From: Marinimicrobium locisalis
GTDB lineage: Bacteria; Pseudomonadota; Gammaproteobacteria; Pseudomonadales; Cellvibrionaceae
Assembly (NCBI RefSeq): GCF_039822625.1
Contig: NZ_JBDLLG010000015.1
Location: 57,050 to 121,049, forward strand
Direction of reading: 5' to 3'
Length of the DNA stretch: 64,000 bases
Under the pieces are notes generated by a model that made no database searches, was not told where the DNA came from, and saw only the letters and a list, made by a program, of their open reading frames with translations. Shown here one piece after another: positions 42,042 to 50,815 of this stretch (position 1 is the stretch's first letter; every line of letters begins with the position of its first letter). The translations under genes and the position numbers were made by a program.

Positions 42042-44807
42042 ATGCTGATATTGGCACGAAAACCTTTATTGCTAGCCTTACTGCTTGCGCTAACCGCTTG
42101 TGGTGGTGACGATGGCAGCAACGAGGACGAAACCGATGCAGGTGCTTCCTCCTCCAGCGCCCTATCGTCGAGTAGCAGCGCCTCCCCCCTTGGCGGCTCC
42201 TCATCGTCGGCGCTAACCACCAGCGCTCCCTCTTCGTCCAGTATGAGCACGGCCTCTTCCGAGAGCTCCCTCGCTCGCTCCTCCCACAGCTCGTCTTCTC
42301 TGGAGGCACCACCGGCAGGCAGCTCCTCCAGCGAGCGCTCTGCGGCCGCCAGCGCCTCGTCTTCAAGCAGCGTGTTAGCCAGTAGTAGCAGCAGTCAAAG
42401 TAGCCGCTCCAGCGAGGCGGAAGAACCCGCAGGGGCCGGTCTCTGGTCCGATCCCGACACCTGGCCCGGCGGCGAGGTGCCTCGGGAGGGGCAGGCGGTG
42501 GTCATTCGCGAGGACATGGACGTAACCCTTGACGTGACCCCGCCGGTGCTGCGCAGCCTTACCATTGAGGGCGGGCTCACCTTCGGCGAGGCCGACCTGG
42601 AGCTGACAACCGACTGGATATTGGTGCGCGGTTTGCTACAGATCGGCACCGAAACGGCCCCCTTTGGGCGTCAGGCCATCATTACGCTGGTGAATAATGA
42701 GCCTGATGAGAATGTCGAAGGCATGGGGGATCGGGGGATTATGGTTGTGGACGGCGCGCTCAAGCTGTACGGCAATCGCACCCACACCTGGTCACAGCTG
42801 GCCCAAACCGCCAGCGTGGGCGATACCACCGTCCGAGTCCAAGACGCTTCCGAATGGCGTGTGGGTGATGAGCTTGTGCTCGCTTCCACGGATTTCGATT
42901 CACGCCAGGCGGAACAGAAAACCATCACCGGCGTGGATGGCGACACCCTGACTCTGGATGGCCCCTTAGAATACATGCACTATGGCGCTGTTACCGAGGG
43001 GGTGGACCAGCGCGGTGAAGTGGGGCTGCTCACGCGCAACATTCGTGTTCAGTCGTCGGCGGACTCCGAGAATGATTACCAGGGCGGCCATGTCATGGCC
43101 ATGAACCCCGGGCAGATTGAGATGTCGGGCGTAGAGTTGTACCGGATGGGACAACACCTGAACAATGGACGCTACCCGGTGCATTGGCACCTGATGGGTG
43201 ACGCTGATGGACAGTTTATCGAGAACTCGGCCATTCACCACAGTTATAACCGCTGCGTAACGGTTCACGGCACCAACAATGTCCGGGTGGAAAACAATGT
43301 GGCCTTTGATCATGTCGGGCACTGTTTCTTTTTGGAAGACGGCGCCGAAACCGGGAACCAGTTCGTGAGCAACTTGGGCATTCAGACCAAGTGCCACCCG
43401 ACGCGCCGTTGTAGGCCTTTTAACCAGAGCGCCGATGACATTCTGCTGCCTTCGGACAACAATGCCTCCACCTTCTGGATCACCAACCCCGATAACATTT
43501 TCCGCAATAACGTGGCGGCGGGTTCGGAAGCCATTGGCTTCTGGCTCGCGTTGCCGGAACACCCGACGGGCGCTTTTGAGGGCACCGAGCAAGGCGCGGC
43601 GATATGGCCTCGCCGCACGGCGCTGAGAGCCTTTACCGGTAACGTTGCCCACTCCAACTACGACGGCATGATGTTCGACCGCGGCCCCAACCCCGACGGC
43701 ACCTTCCCCATCTCGGGCAATAACCATGAGGCTTATGCGGACCCGACCGATACCAGCAGCGAACGACTGATCACCCGCATGGAGGACTTCACCGCCTACA
43801 AGAACCGCAACAATGGCGTTTGGGCGCGCGGCTTTAACCATGAGTTCGTAAACTTCGCGCTGGCGGACAACGCCATTGGTTTCACCCACGCCTCCGGCAG
43901 CTCCGACTTGATGGACTCATTGATTGTGGGTGAAACCGAGAACCAGGGAACCCCCACCTCACAGGCGGAACGGGACTATGGCCGCAGCCTGCCCCACCGC
44001 TCCAGCAGCTACCCCATTCACGGCTACGAGTATTATGACTTTACCAACCGTTTTAGTAACGTCACCTTTCGCAACTTCGAGGCCAATTCCACGCGCGAGG
44101 CAGGGGCCATTTCCTATTTATTCTTTACCGACTTTGCCGTCAGCACCAACAACTCGGCGGAAGGGGCCGTATTCGATAACGCCAAGCCGGTGCTGTTTCC
44201 ACAAATCCGGAGCGAATGGGCTTTTCACAACGACCATGCCGACGGTTACCGCAGCGCGGTTTTCCAGGACTTGGACGGCTCGGTGGGGGGAATCGCCGGT
44301 GCCTACATCGTTATTAATGACCCCTTCTTCACCGATGCGACCGACTGCATGATCCAGGCCAGCTGGAACGCTGCCGTGTGCCAGGGGGACTACGGACGAC
44401 TGACGTTCAACGGCCGATTCGGCGGCGGCTCGAACGAAGACCCCGGTATCGTGACGGTGGAGAGAACCGGCAATGGCGGTAGCTTCGACATCCACGGGAC
44501 CTCGTTCGGCGGAATGTCGAGCCGGGAGACCACGATTCGCTACGGCACGGAGGTTGAAGTCACCACAGAAAATGCCGTGGACTCACTCAGTATTTCCGCC
44601 CGTGAGGGGGCCAGCGACTCCTGGGTGCTGCTGCGCTTTCCCCAGTTCAGCGCGGTGAGTACCGGCACCGAGCAGGAAAGCCTGGCGGCATTGCGAGCCG
44701 CCGGCTCCACCAGTTACTACCGGAGCGAGGAGGCCCTTTACGTGAAGCTGTTTGCGGGTGGCTTCTTCGGCGGCGGGGCCACGGTATGCACTGGAGCAAG
44801 CTGTTAG
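42042..44807 (+). CDS. Polyserine-linked G8-domain lipoprotein with beta-helix
   Basis: Predicted lipoprotein of 921 residues with lipobox LLALTAC (Cys near 20). Residues about 35-135 form a very Ser-rich linker, a hallmark of secreted Cellvibrionaceae carbohydrate-active proteins. A G8 domain follows (LWSDPDTWPGGEVP, VLRSLTIEGGLTF, about 140-260), then a long right-handed beta-helix (NGRYPVHWHLMGDADGQFIE, NNVRVENNVAFDHVGHCFFL, FRNNVAAGSEAIGFW), the same order as in eukaryotic CEMIP/TMEM2. CEMIP acts on hyaluronan, so a glycan substrate is plausible but not shown. The start has GGAG nine bases upstream. It converges with the cyclase gene and their stop codons overlap by four bases. Confidence 0.85.
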   Translation: MLILARKPLLLALLLALTACGGDDGSNEDETDAGASSSSALSSSSSASPLGGSSSSALTTSAPSSSSMSTASSESSLARSSHSSSSLEAPPAGSSSSERSAAASASSSSSVLASSSSSQSSRSSEAEEPAGAGLWSDPDTWPGGEVPREGQAVVIREDMDVTLDVTPPVLRSLTIEGGLTFGEADLELTTDWILVRGLLQIGTETAPFGRQAIITLVNNEPDENVEGMGDRGIMVVDGALKLYGNRTHTWSQLAQTASVGDTTVRVQDASEWRVGDELVLASTDFDSRQAEQKTITGVDGDTLTLDGPLEYMHYGAVTEGVDQRGEVGLLTRNIRVQSSADSENDYQGGHVMAMNPGQIEMSGVELYRMGQHLNNGRYPVHWHLMGDADGQFIENSAIHHSYNRCVTVHGTNNVRVENNVAFDHVGHCFFLEDGAETGNQFVSNLGIQTKCHPTRRCRPFNQSADDILLPSDNNASTFWITNPDNIFRNNVAAGSEAIGFWLALPEHPTGAFEGTEQGAAIWPRRTALRAFTGNVAHSNYDGMMFDRGPNPDGTFPISGNNHEAYADPTDTSSERLITRMEDFTAYKNRNNGVWARGFNHEFVNFALADNAIGFTHASGSSDLMDSLIVGETENQGTPTSQAERDYGRSLPHRSSSYPIHGYEYYDFTNRFSNVTFRNFEANSTREAGAISYLFFTDFAVSTNNSAEGAVFDNAKPVLFPQIRSEWAFHNDHADGYRSAVFQDLDGSVGGIAGAYIVINDPFFTDATDCMIQASWNAAVCQGDYGRLTFNGRFGGGSNEDPGIVTVERTGNGGSFDIHGTSFGGMSSRETTIRYGTEVEVTTENAVDSLSISAREGASDSWVLLRFPQFSAVSTGTEQESLAALRAAGSTSYYRSEEALYVKLFAGGFFGGGATVCTGASC

Positions 44808-46120
44808 GGTTCCAGCTGACTGCATACGCGGTTACGTCCAAGCTCTTTTGCTTTGTAAAGCGCATTGTCAGCCTTCTTAAACAGCGAGTCCAGATTTGGC
44901 TCTGTCATGGAGGCCACCCCGAAACTTGCCGTGATGTTCAGGCCGTCATGGCTGAGCGACTGGTCCAGCTCCGCCCGAAGATTTTCGGCGACTTGCAACG
45001 CCTGCTCCAGCGTGGTGTCCGGGCAGACCAATACAAACTCTTCACCGCCCCAACGGGCCACGGCATCGGTTCGGCGAACCCGGTTGGACATAAGCCGGGC
45101 GACGTCTTTCAGAATTCTGTCTCCGACATCGTGGCCGTAAGTGTCATTAATGTGCTTAAAGTTATCCAGATCAATAATCGCAAATGAGAAAGGCGCCCCG
45201 TTGTCGCGCCAATCCGTCAACCCCTTGTGCAACATGTTCCGAATGCCCACGCGATTGGGCAGGCCGGTCAGGGCATCGGTTTTCGCCATATTTTTGTAGC
45301 GCCGGCTTTTCACGTTCAGGGACCGATTGATCGCCAGCAATTCCTGCTGGTACTGCCTCTGACGGTTCAGATCCGACCTCATGTTCAGAACGCGATAAGC
45401 AAGCATTCCGAGAATGGCAAGGGCCCAAGCGATAATGACGCTTTGATAGAGAACGGTGCGCTCAATCAAATGCCCCTTCCACACGATTTTCTGAACCTGG
45501 ATTTCATGTACCCCAGAGCGGACGGTGGAGCCAGTCTGAAACTCTATTAGGGAAATGTCGTTGAACTCCGGACGAGAGAACGCCAGGGGTATATCTCCCC
45601 CAACCAGCCACCAGTCGGGAACCGAAAAATCATTATTCATATCCACCACCAGGCCGGCCGCCAAATCTTTCACAAGAACTTCCACCGCATTGAATTTGGT
45701 GCTAATGCTAATGCCCGGCTTATAGTAATTGGGGTGGCGATTGCGTAGGTAAATGCGCATGTGCGTGGCGTTACCCTGATAATCCGCCCAGACGGTCATG
45801 GTGTCAAAGCGACGGAGGTCCAGCCCTTGGCCGTTGGCATCGGTCACATCGAGCTGTAAGCTGCAATAAGGCTCGGGAGACGCTTGGCCGATTTCGCATT
45901 GCCAGCGCTGCGCCTCCCGATCCAGCCAGCGCACTTCGCTATTACCACCGGTGAAGGCGTCGTTAACCAAGGCCGCCGGATACTCAGTGGGAACTATTGT
46001 CAACGAGGTGCGCAAGCTTGCGGCGGGGATCAGAATAATAGCCACGGAAATCAAAGCCATGACCACCAAAGCTGCTTCCAGCTTAGAGATAAATTTGAGG
46101 GGCCGCCCGCCTAAAGTCAT
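44804..46120 (-). CDS. Membrane diguanylate cyclase with periplasmic sugar-binding-like sensor, copy 1
   Basis: The 438-residue protein has a transmembrane helix near 15-35, a periplasmic beta-rich domain of about 190 residues (LDLRRFDTMTVWADYQGN, MRIYLRNRHPNYYKPG, IHEIQV-type end) resembling a jelly-roll carbohydrate-binding module, a second helix near 225-250 and a GGDEF domain. The active motif is GGEEF near residue 357, with the inhibitory site RRTD five residues before it, so it should make c-di-GMP and be product-inhibited. The paralogue at 47541 is very similar, and an FGE-fold protein gene lies between them. ATG 46120 is preferred; a GTG at 46129 is possible. Confidence 0.92.
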   Translation of the reverse strand: MTLGGRPLKFISKLEAALVVMALISVAIILIPAASLRTSLTIVPTEYPAALVNDAFTGGNSEVRWLDREAQRWQCEIGQASPEPYCSLQLDVTDANGQGLDLRRFDTMTVWADYQGNATHMRIYLRNRHPNYYKPGISISTKFNAVEVLVKDLAAGLVVDMNNDFSVPDWWLVGGDIPLAFSRPEFNDISLIEFQTGSTVRSGVHEIQVQKIVWKGHLIERTVLYQSVIIAWALAILGMLAYRVLNMRSDLNRQRQYQQELLAINRSLNVKSRRYKNMAKTDALTGLPNRVGIRNMLHKGLTDWRDNGAPFSFAIIDLDNFKHINDTYGHDVGDRILKDVARLMSNRVRRTDAVARWGGEEFVLVCPDTTLEQALQVAENLRAELDQSLSHDGLNITASFGVASMTEPNLDSLFKKADNALYKAKELGRNRVCSQLEP

Positions 46121-46171
46121 GTTCGACACCGCCTGTCGGTTATCGTATAGCGAAGTCCGGCATGCCGGGCC

Positions 46172-47524
46172 TCAATCCAGTTCTCTGACCAAGCGAAAAC
46201 CAACACCGCTGGACCATTCCTGCTCAGCCATGGCGTAGCGGTTGGCCGTTCGGGCACTGTTGGCTGGCGAAGGCCATGCCCCCCCGCGCAAAACCCTGTC
46301 GCCATTCACCCCACAAGTGCCTCCCTCACCGGAAAAGCTGGCACGGCCATCAGTCAGAGGGTCATAGCGGGGCTCCCAGCAATCGCGCACCCACTCCCGT
46401 ACGTTGCCGTACAGGTTATGCAACCCCCAAGGGTTGGGCTTGTGACCGGCCACAGCCACGGCTTTGCCCGCGTTCACAGGAATACCGGGACACTGCTCGG
46501 ACCGTGCCCGAAAGTCTAGATTAGCGTATTCGGGCGTTAAGCAGTTCCCGGCAATAAATGGGGTCGTGGTACCCGCCCGGGCCGCGTACTCCCATTCTGC
46601 TTCAGTAGGCAGGCGGTAGCGAAAGCCGGTCTGTTCACTTAGCCAAGCGGCGTAGGCCTTGGCCTCTACCCAACTGACATTGATCAGGGGCTGCTGGCCG
46701 TGCCCCCAGCCGTAATCGTCGGGCAGCGCCCAGCCGGCCTCTTCGGCAAACCGGCGGTATTCGGCGAAGGTGGTCTCGGTTTGCGCCATGGCGAAGCGCT
46801 CGACGGAAACGGGGTGCGCGGGTCCTTCATCCGGATCTCTATTCCGCTCATCCTCAGGTGAGCCCAACACAAAAGTGCCGCCCGGAATCACTACCATTTT
46901 GGGGCCCAAGGTGCCGTCCTTAAGATAGTCCTGAAACACCGTTAGAGGCTCGTAGTTTTCCGCCGTGGACCTTGCCGCCTGTCGCCGCTGCGACATTTCC
47001 CGGACCGCGTTTTCCAATCGTGCACGAGCCTCGGCCAAGGCATACGCATAATCGTCGGAGGCATGAGGAATCACTCGAGCGGCCGACCCCAATGTCTTCT
47101 CCGCCAACTCCAGGTCTCCGGCGTCAATCAAGCGATTGATCATGGCCAAATAACGCTTTGGAATGGTTTCCAACCCGCTCTTCACGGCGGAAGAGCCGAC
47201 CGCCAGCTCCTGGGCTTGGAGGTAGGCATCCAGGGCGTTGTCATCAGGTGGCTCCGTTAACCGATTCTCCTTTAGCCGAACCTGCGCCACCCCCAGCCAA
47301 TTGGTGCCAGAACGCTTTCCCTCTTCATCGGTCAGGGCGCCGGACATTACCGCCCATGCAAGCACAACTATCATTACAAAACCGAAGGAAATAAGAACCA
47401 GTTCTCTGCTCAGCCGGTCATACACCCTTCCCGAGCCGGAATATACCTCGGGGCTGGATAGATCCGCTGGCGAGGCATCGTAATCGTTTCTTCCCCGCGC
47501 GGCGTCGCGCTCTTTGCGATTCAC
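46172..47524 (-). CDS. Membrane-anchored FGE/SUMF1-fold protein, probably non-catalytic
   Basis: The 450-residue protein has a short cytoplasmic N-terminus, a transmembrane helix at about 42-61 (ELVLISFGFVMIVVLAWAVM), a helical region, then an FGE-sulfatase fold (MVVIPGGTFVLGSPEDE, LPTEAEWEYAARAGTTTPF, GLHNLYGNVREWVRDCW, RVLRGGAWPSPANSARTANR, GFRLVREL). True formylglycine-generating enzymes carry a Cys pair in the RGGSYLCHxxYCxRYR region; here Ser/Asn/Ala occupy it, so sulfatase activation is unlikely. GTG 47524 is chosen because AGGAGGAGGTGAT lies directly upstream; longer versions would run through the cyclase gene. It lies 16 bp after one cyclase and 51 bp before the other. Confidence 0.82.
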   Translation of the reverse strand: MNRKERDAARGRNDYDASPADLSSPEVYSGSGRVYDRLSRELVLISFGFVMIVVLAWAVMSGALTDEEGKRSGTNWLGVAQVRLKENRLTEPPDDNALDAYLQAQELAVGSSAVKSGLETIPKRYLAMINRLIDAGDLELAEKTLGSAARVIPHASDDYAYALAEARARLENAVREMSQRRQAARSTAENYEPLTVFQDYLKDGTLGPKMVVIPGGTFVLGSPEDERNRDPDEGPAHPVSVERFAMAQTETTFAEYRRFAEEAGWALPDDYGWGHGQQPLINVSWVEAKAYAAWLSEQTGFRYRLPTEAEWEYAARAGTTTPFIAGNCLTPEYANLDFRARSEQCPGIPVNAGKAVAVAGHKPNPWGLHNLYGNVREWVRDCWEPRYDPLTDGRASFSGEGGTCGVNGDRVLRGGAWPSPANSARTANRYAMAEQEWSSGVGFRLVRELD

Positions 47525-47540
47525 ATCACCTCCTCCTGAA

Positions 47541-48869
47541 TCACCTGAGCGATTCAGAACTTTTATCACTGTAGACCCGGTTTCGTCCGAGATCTTTTGC
47601 TTTGTACAGAGCGGTATCGGCCTTTTTAAACAAATGATCCAAATTGGCATCATCCATGGATGCCACACCGAAACTCGCGGTAATGCTCTCCCCTTCATGG
47701 ACAAGCGAATGCTCTAGCTCGGCCCGGAGGTTCTCGGCCACTTGCTCTGCCTGTTCAAGCGTGGTGTCCGGACAGACCAGTACAAACTCCTCACCGCCCC
47801 ATCGGGCCAAGGCATCGCTTCGGCGAACCCGGTTGGACATAAGCCGGGCGGCATCTTTCAAAATTCTGTCCCCTATGTCGTGACCATAGGTGTCATTAAT
47901 CTGTTTGAAGTTATCCAGGTCAATAATCACGAAGGCGAAAGGCGCGCCGTGGTTGCGCCAATCCATTAAGCCTTTGTGTAGCATATTCCGAATACCCACA
48001 CGATTAGGCAAACCGGTCAGGGCGTCGGTTTTTGCCATGTCTTTATAACGCTGGCTTTTAAGATTCAGGGACTGGTTAATTGCCAGCAGCTCCTCTTGGT
48101 ATTGCCGCTGACGATTCAGGGCCGACCTCATATTCAGTAAACGAGAAATGAGCATTCCGAAAATGATGATGGCCCACACTATAATGACACCTTGATACAG
48201 AACGCTCTGCTCTATCAGAGGGCCACTGAAAACGACCTTCTGTAGCTGAATTTCGTGCGTTCCCGAGCGGACGGTGGAACCGGTCTGAACCTCTATCACC
48301 GAAACTTCATTGAATTCCGGATGGGAGAATGCCAGGGGTATTTCCCAGCGAATGAGCCACCAGGAAGGAACGGAAAAGTCGTTCTTCATGTCCACGGCCA
48401 CGCCGGTGGCCAACTCATCCACCAGCAGTTCCACCGCATTGTATTTGGTGGTAATGCTATTGCTCGGATCATAGTAGTTGGAGTGTCGGTTGCGAAGATA
48501 GAAACGCATATGCTTGGCGCTGCCCTGGTAATCCGTCCAGATGGTCACGGTGTCAAAGCGACGTAAGTCCAAGCCTTGACCTTCGGCATTGGTGACATCG
48601 AGCTGAAGGCTGCAATAAGGATCATTGGCGCCTCGGCCGAGCTCGCACTCCCAGCGTTGGGAATCGCGGTCCAGCCAGCGCACTTCGCTATTACCACCCG
48701 AGTAGGCATCATCCACCAAGGTGGCGGGATAGTCGGTGGGGTTTATTGTCAACGAGGTACGGAGGCTTTCAGAGGGGATCAGGATGATGGCCACCGACAC
48801 CAAGGCCATGACGACCAAGGCCGCCTCCAACTTAGAGATAAACTTGATGGGCCGTCCACCTCGATTCAT
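47541..48869 (-). CDS. Membrane diguanylate cyclase with periplasmic sugar-binding-like sensor, copy 2
   Basis: The 442-residue paralogue of the cyclase at 44804 has the same order: helix (KFISKLEAALVVMALVSVAII), periplasmic domain (RRFDTVTIWTDYQGSAKHMR, DFSVPSWWLIRWEIPLAFS), second helix, and GGDEF domain with GGEEF and inhibitory RRSD. The C-terminal halves are nearly identical (TDALTGLPNRVGIRNMLHKG), while the sensor differs more, for example VGGDIPLAF versus IRWEIPLAF. It is the first gene of the trio. ATG 48869 follows GGTG; GTG 48878 is an alternative. Confidence 0.92.
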   Translation of the reverse strand: MNRGGRPIKFISKLEAALVVMALVSVAIILIPSESLRTSLTINPTDYPATLVDDAYSGGNSEVRWLDRDSQRWECELGRGANDPYCSLQLDVTNAEGQGLDLRRFDTVTIWTDYQGSAKHMRFYLRNRHSNYYDPSNSITTKYNAVELLVDELATGVAVDMKNDFSVPSWWLIRWEIPLAFSHPEFNEVSVIEVQTGSTVRSGTHEIQLQKVVFSGPLIEQSVLYQGVIIVWAIIIFGMLISRLLNMRSALNRQRQYQEELLAINQSLNLKSQRYKDMAKTDALTGLPNRVGIRNMLHKGLMDWRNHGAPFAFVIIDLDNFKQINDTYGHDIGDRILKDAARLMSNRVRRSDALARWGGEEFVLVCPDTTLEQAEQVAENLRAELEHSLVHEGESITASFGVASMDDANLDHLFKKADTALYKAKDLGRNRVYSDKSSESLR

Positions 48870-48991
48870 CTTCAGCACCGTTTGTCGGTTATTGCAGTCA
48901 TAGGCGAGGGCAGCCAGTCCCCACGCCTATACCGTAGCCGGGCTCAGCAACCCCAATGAATATAATCACTATCACGAACTTTGGGCCTTGT

Positions 48992-49015
48992 TATTCGACA
49001 TAAATATATCGAATA
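48992..49015. promoter_or_regulatory. AT-rich inverted repeat in the cyclase/TetR spacer
   Basis: TATTCGA and TCGAATA are separated by CATAAATATA. The 7-bp arms are perfect and could be a regulator site for the cyclase trio, about 125 bp upstream of its first gene. The rest of 48870-49198 is gene-free. Confidence 0.35.
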
Positions 49016-49159
49016 GCTGCCTATACTTTATATAACAAAGTAGCAAAAACAATTCCAGGACGCTACTCAAATATCGCTTTGGGTTGACGGGAAGAGCCCA
49101 CCGAAGCCACAGAGTCGCTACAATGCTCCCCTTTGGCTTCAACGCAATACTTGATTATT

Positions 49160-49173
49160 GGACTGAACGGTTC
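49160..49173. promoter_or_regulatory. Candidate TetR operator before its own gene
   Basis: GGACTGAACGGTTC matches the palindrome GGACCGACCGGTCC at 49866 in 11 of 14 positions and lies 26 bp before the TetR start, suggesting autoregulation. Confidence 0.55.
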
Positions 49174-49198
49174 TATTATCACCTCAATTGGAGACATT

Positions 49199-49801
49199 AT
49201 GGCCAAATCTGCCTCCACAGGCCGAGGTCGACCGCTGCAGTTCGACCCCGAACAAGCCTTGCAGCAAGCCATGTTGCTGTTCTGGGCCCAAGGCTATGAA
49301 GGCACCTCTACCAGTCAGCTAATGGCCACTATGGGGCTATCCAAAAGCAGCCTCTACCAAGCATTCGGCTCCAAGGATGCGCTGTTTAACCTGTGCCTGG
49401 ACCGCTACGGGGAAATGACGGCGGGCTATATGAGCGACACCCTGGCGCAAGCGAAATCGCCCAAACAGTTTTTGCTGGACCTAGTGGAGGCCACCGCCAG
49501 CTATCACAGCGAAGACGGCCCAAATGGCTGCCTGCTGGTGAACAGCGCCTGCGAGCTGGGGGCCGAGAGCCCCCGGGCCGGGCCGATGCTACTCAAGCGC
49601 CGGGACAAGGCGCTCGCGATTATGCAGCAGGCTTGCCGGGCGATGGCGGAAAACGGCGAGCTGCCCAAAGGGCGGGAGCCAGATGCGGTCGCCAATCAGG
49701 TTTTTGCGCTGATTTGTGGCCTGAAGGTAATGGAGCGCATGAGTTTTACCCCGCAACAACGCCGAGACTGCCTGCAAATGGTGGAAAGGCTTTTGAGCTA
49801 A
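49199..49801 (+). CDS. TetR-family regulator (AcuR/NemR-like)
   Basis: The 200-residue regulator has RGRPLQFDPEQALQQAMLLFW and the HTH (TSTSQLMATMGLSKSSLYQAFGSKDALF), and a ligand domain with PNGCLLVNSACEL, a segment shared with AcuR, NemR and related TetR proteins. GGAG lies a few bases before ATG 49199. The SDR gene is 104 bp downstream with a matching operator between, so the SDR is the likely target. The conserved Cys in the ligand domain suggests sensing of an electrophile or unsaturated compound; this is inference. Confidence 0.9.
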   Translation: MAKSASTGRGRPLQFDPEQALQQAMLLFWAQGYEGTSTSQLMATMGLSKSSLYQAFGSKDALFNLCLDRYGEMTAGYMSDTLAQAKSPKQFLLDLVEATASYHSEDGPNGCLLVNSACELGAESPRAGPMLLKRRDKALAIMQQACRAMAENGELPKGREPDAVANQVFALICGLKVMERMSFTPQQRRDCLQMVERLLS

Positions 49802-49865
49802 CGGCTCACGCAAACGGGCAATGAAGGCGAGCTTTAAGCAGCTCGCTTTTCTTTCGCCCATTTAT

Positions 49866-49879
49866 GGACCGACCGGTCC
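49866..49879. promoter_or_regulatory. TetR operator before the SDR gene
   Basis: GGACCGACCGGTCC has perfect 6-bp arms GGACCG/CGGTCC around AC. It resembles the ACCGxxCGGT-type operators known for NemR/AcuR-like TetR regulators, and lies 26 bp before the SDR start. Confidence 0.7.
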
Positions 49880-49904
49880 TTTTTTGAACGCAAAGGAGTA
49901 CAAC

Positions 49905-50672
49905 ATGAACTTTTCCCAGCACACCGCTCTGGTTACCGGGGCCAACCGCGGCATCGGTCTGGCGTTGGTCAAATCCCTACTGGCCCAGGGCATCAAGAAA
50001 GTCTACGCCGGCTGCCGCAACCCGAGCAGCATGCCCGAGTTCACTGACCCCCGAGTGGAAGTGGTGCCTCTGGATATCACCAACGCAGGGCACATCCACG
50101 CCGTTGCCGAACGGGTGACCGACCTCACTCTGCTGATCAACAATGCCGGCATCATCGCGGCCGGCCCCTTTACCACCACGCCGAGCTCGGAAGTGAAGCG
50201 AGACATGGACACCAATTATTACGGCCCGTTGGCGATCACCCAGGCTCTGATACCCACCCTGAGATCCAACGCCCGGAGCGAGCGGCACACGGCACTGGTC
50301 AACGTCACCTCCATCGGTGCCTTCGCCAACCTGCCGGTGCTGGGGGGTTATTGCGCCTCCAAGGCGGCTCTGCTATCCATGAGCCAGGGCCTGCGTATCG
50401 AGCTTGCCTCGGACAATATTGACGTCTTTACCGTCAACCCGGGCCCCATCGACACCGACATGACCGCCGGTTCGGATTTCGACAAAACCTCGCCCGACGT
50501 CGCGGCGGCAAACACTCTCCAGGCGCTTGAGCGGGGCGAGCAGGACATCTTCCCGGACCCGGCGAGCCAGCACATGATTTCGGTATTCAAGGAAAACTAC
50601 CGGGGGCTGGAAGCGATATTCAGCCAGATGACCGCTGACATCAGTGCGGCGGAGGGTGCTGAACCCGCTTAA
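49905..50672 (+). CDS. Short-chain dehydrogenase/reductase
   Basis: The 255-residue SDR has the cofactor motif TGANRGIG (near residue 12), NNAGI, catalytic Ser in NVTSIGAF and YCASK, and NPGPIDTDM. AAAGGAG precedes ATG 49905, and this start gives the standard SDR N-terminus; the longer frame upstream contains the operator. The substrate is unknown. It is probably controlled by the neighbouring TetR protein, a common arrangement for stress-inducible reductases. Confidence 0.9.
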   Translation: MNFSQHTALVTGANRGIGLALVKSLLAQGIKKVYAGCRNPSSMPEFTDPRVEVVPLDITNAGHIHAVAERVTDLTLLINNAGIIAAGPFTTTPSSEVKRDMDTNYYGPLAITQALIPTLRSNARSERHTALVNVTSIGAFANLPVLGGYCASKAALLSMSQGLRIELASDNIDVFTVNPGPIDTDMTAGSDFDKTSPDVAAANTLQALERGEQDIFPDPASQHMISVFKENYRGLEAIFSQMTADISAAEGAEPA

Positions 50673-50680
50673 GAGTAAAG

Positions 50681-50700
50681 CCGGCCCGGTTGCGGGCCGG
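50681..50700 (+). terminator. Terminator-like hairpin after the SDR gene
   Basis: CCGGCCCG, loop GTTG, CGGGCCGG, followed by TTCACT. The stem is strong but the T-run is weak. Confidence 0.55.
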
Positions 50701-50815
50701 TTCACTCCCTCGACTTTCCGGTTAGGTGCGCACCGGCCTTTACCCCCTGCTGCTCCCCTCAATATTGTTTGCTGCGTTACACTAGGTGGTCATTCACCCA
50801 CAGGGAGCCGATGTG

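Noticed and set aside
41722..42048. Open frame of 108 codons before the G8 gene
   Set aside because: It has no ribosome site or family, and it overlaps the start of the G8 gene.
42966..43889. 307-codon open frame opposite the G8 protein
   Set aside because: It is an antisense shadow with no protein-like domain.
46172..47524. Active formylglycine-generating enzyme
   Set aside because: The paired active-site cysteines are replaced, and no sulfatase gene is nearby.
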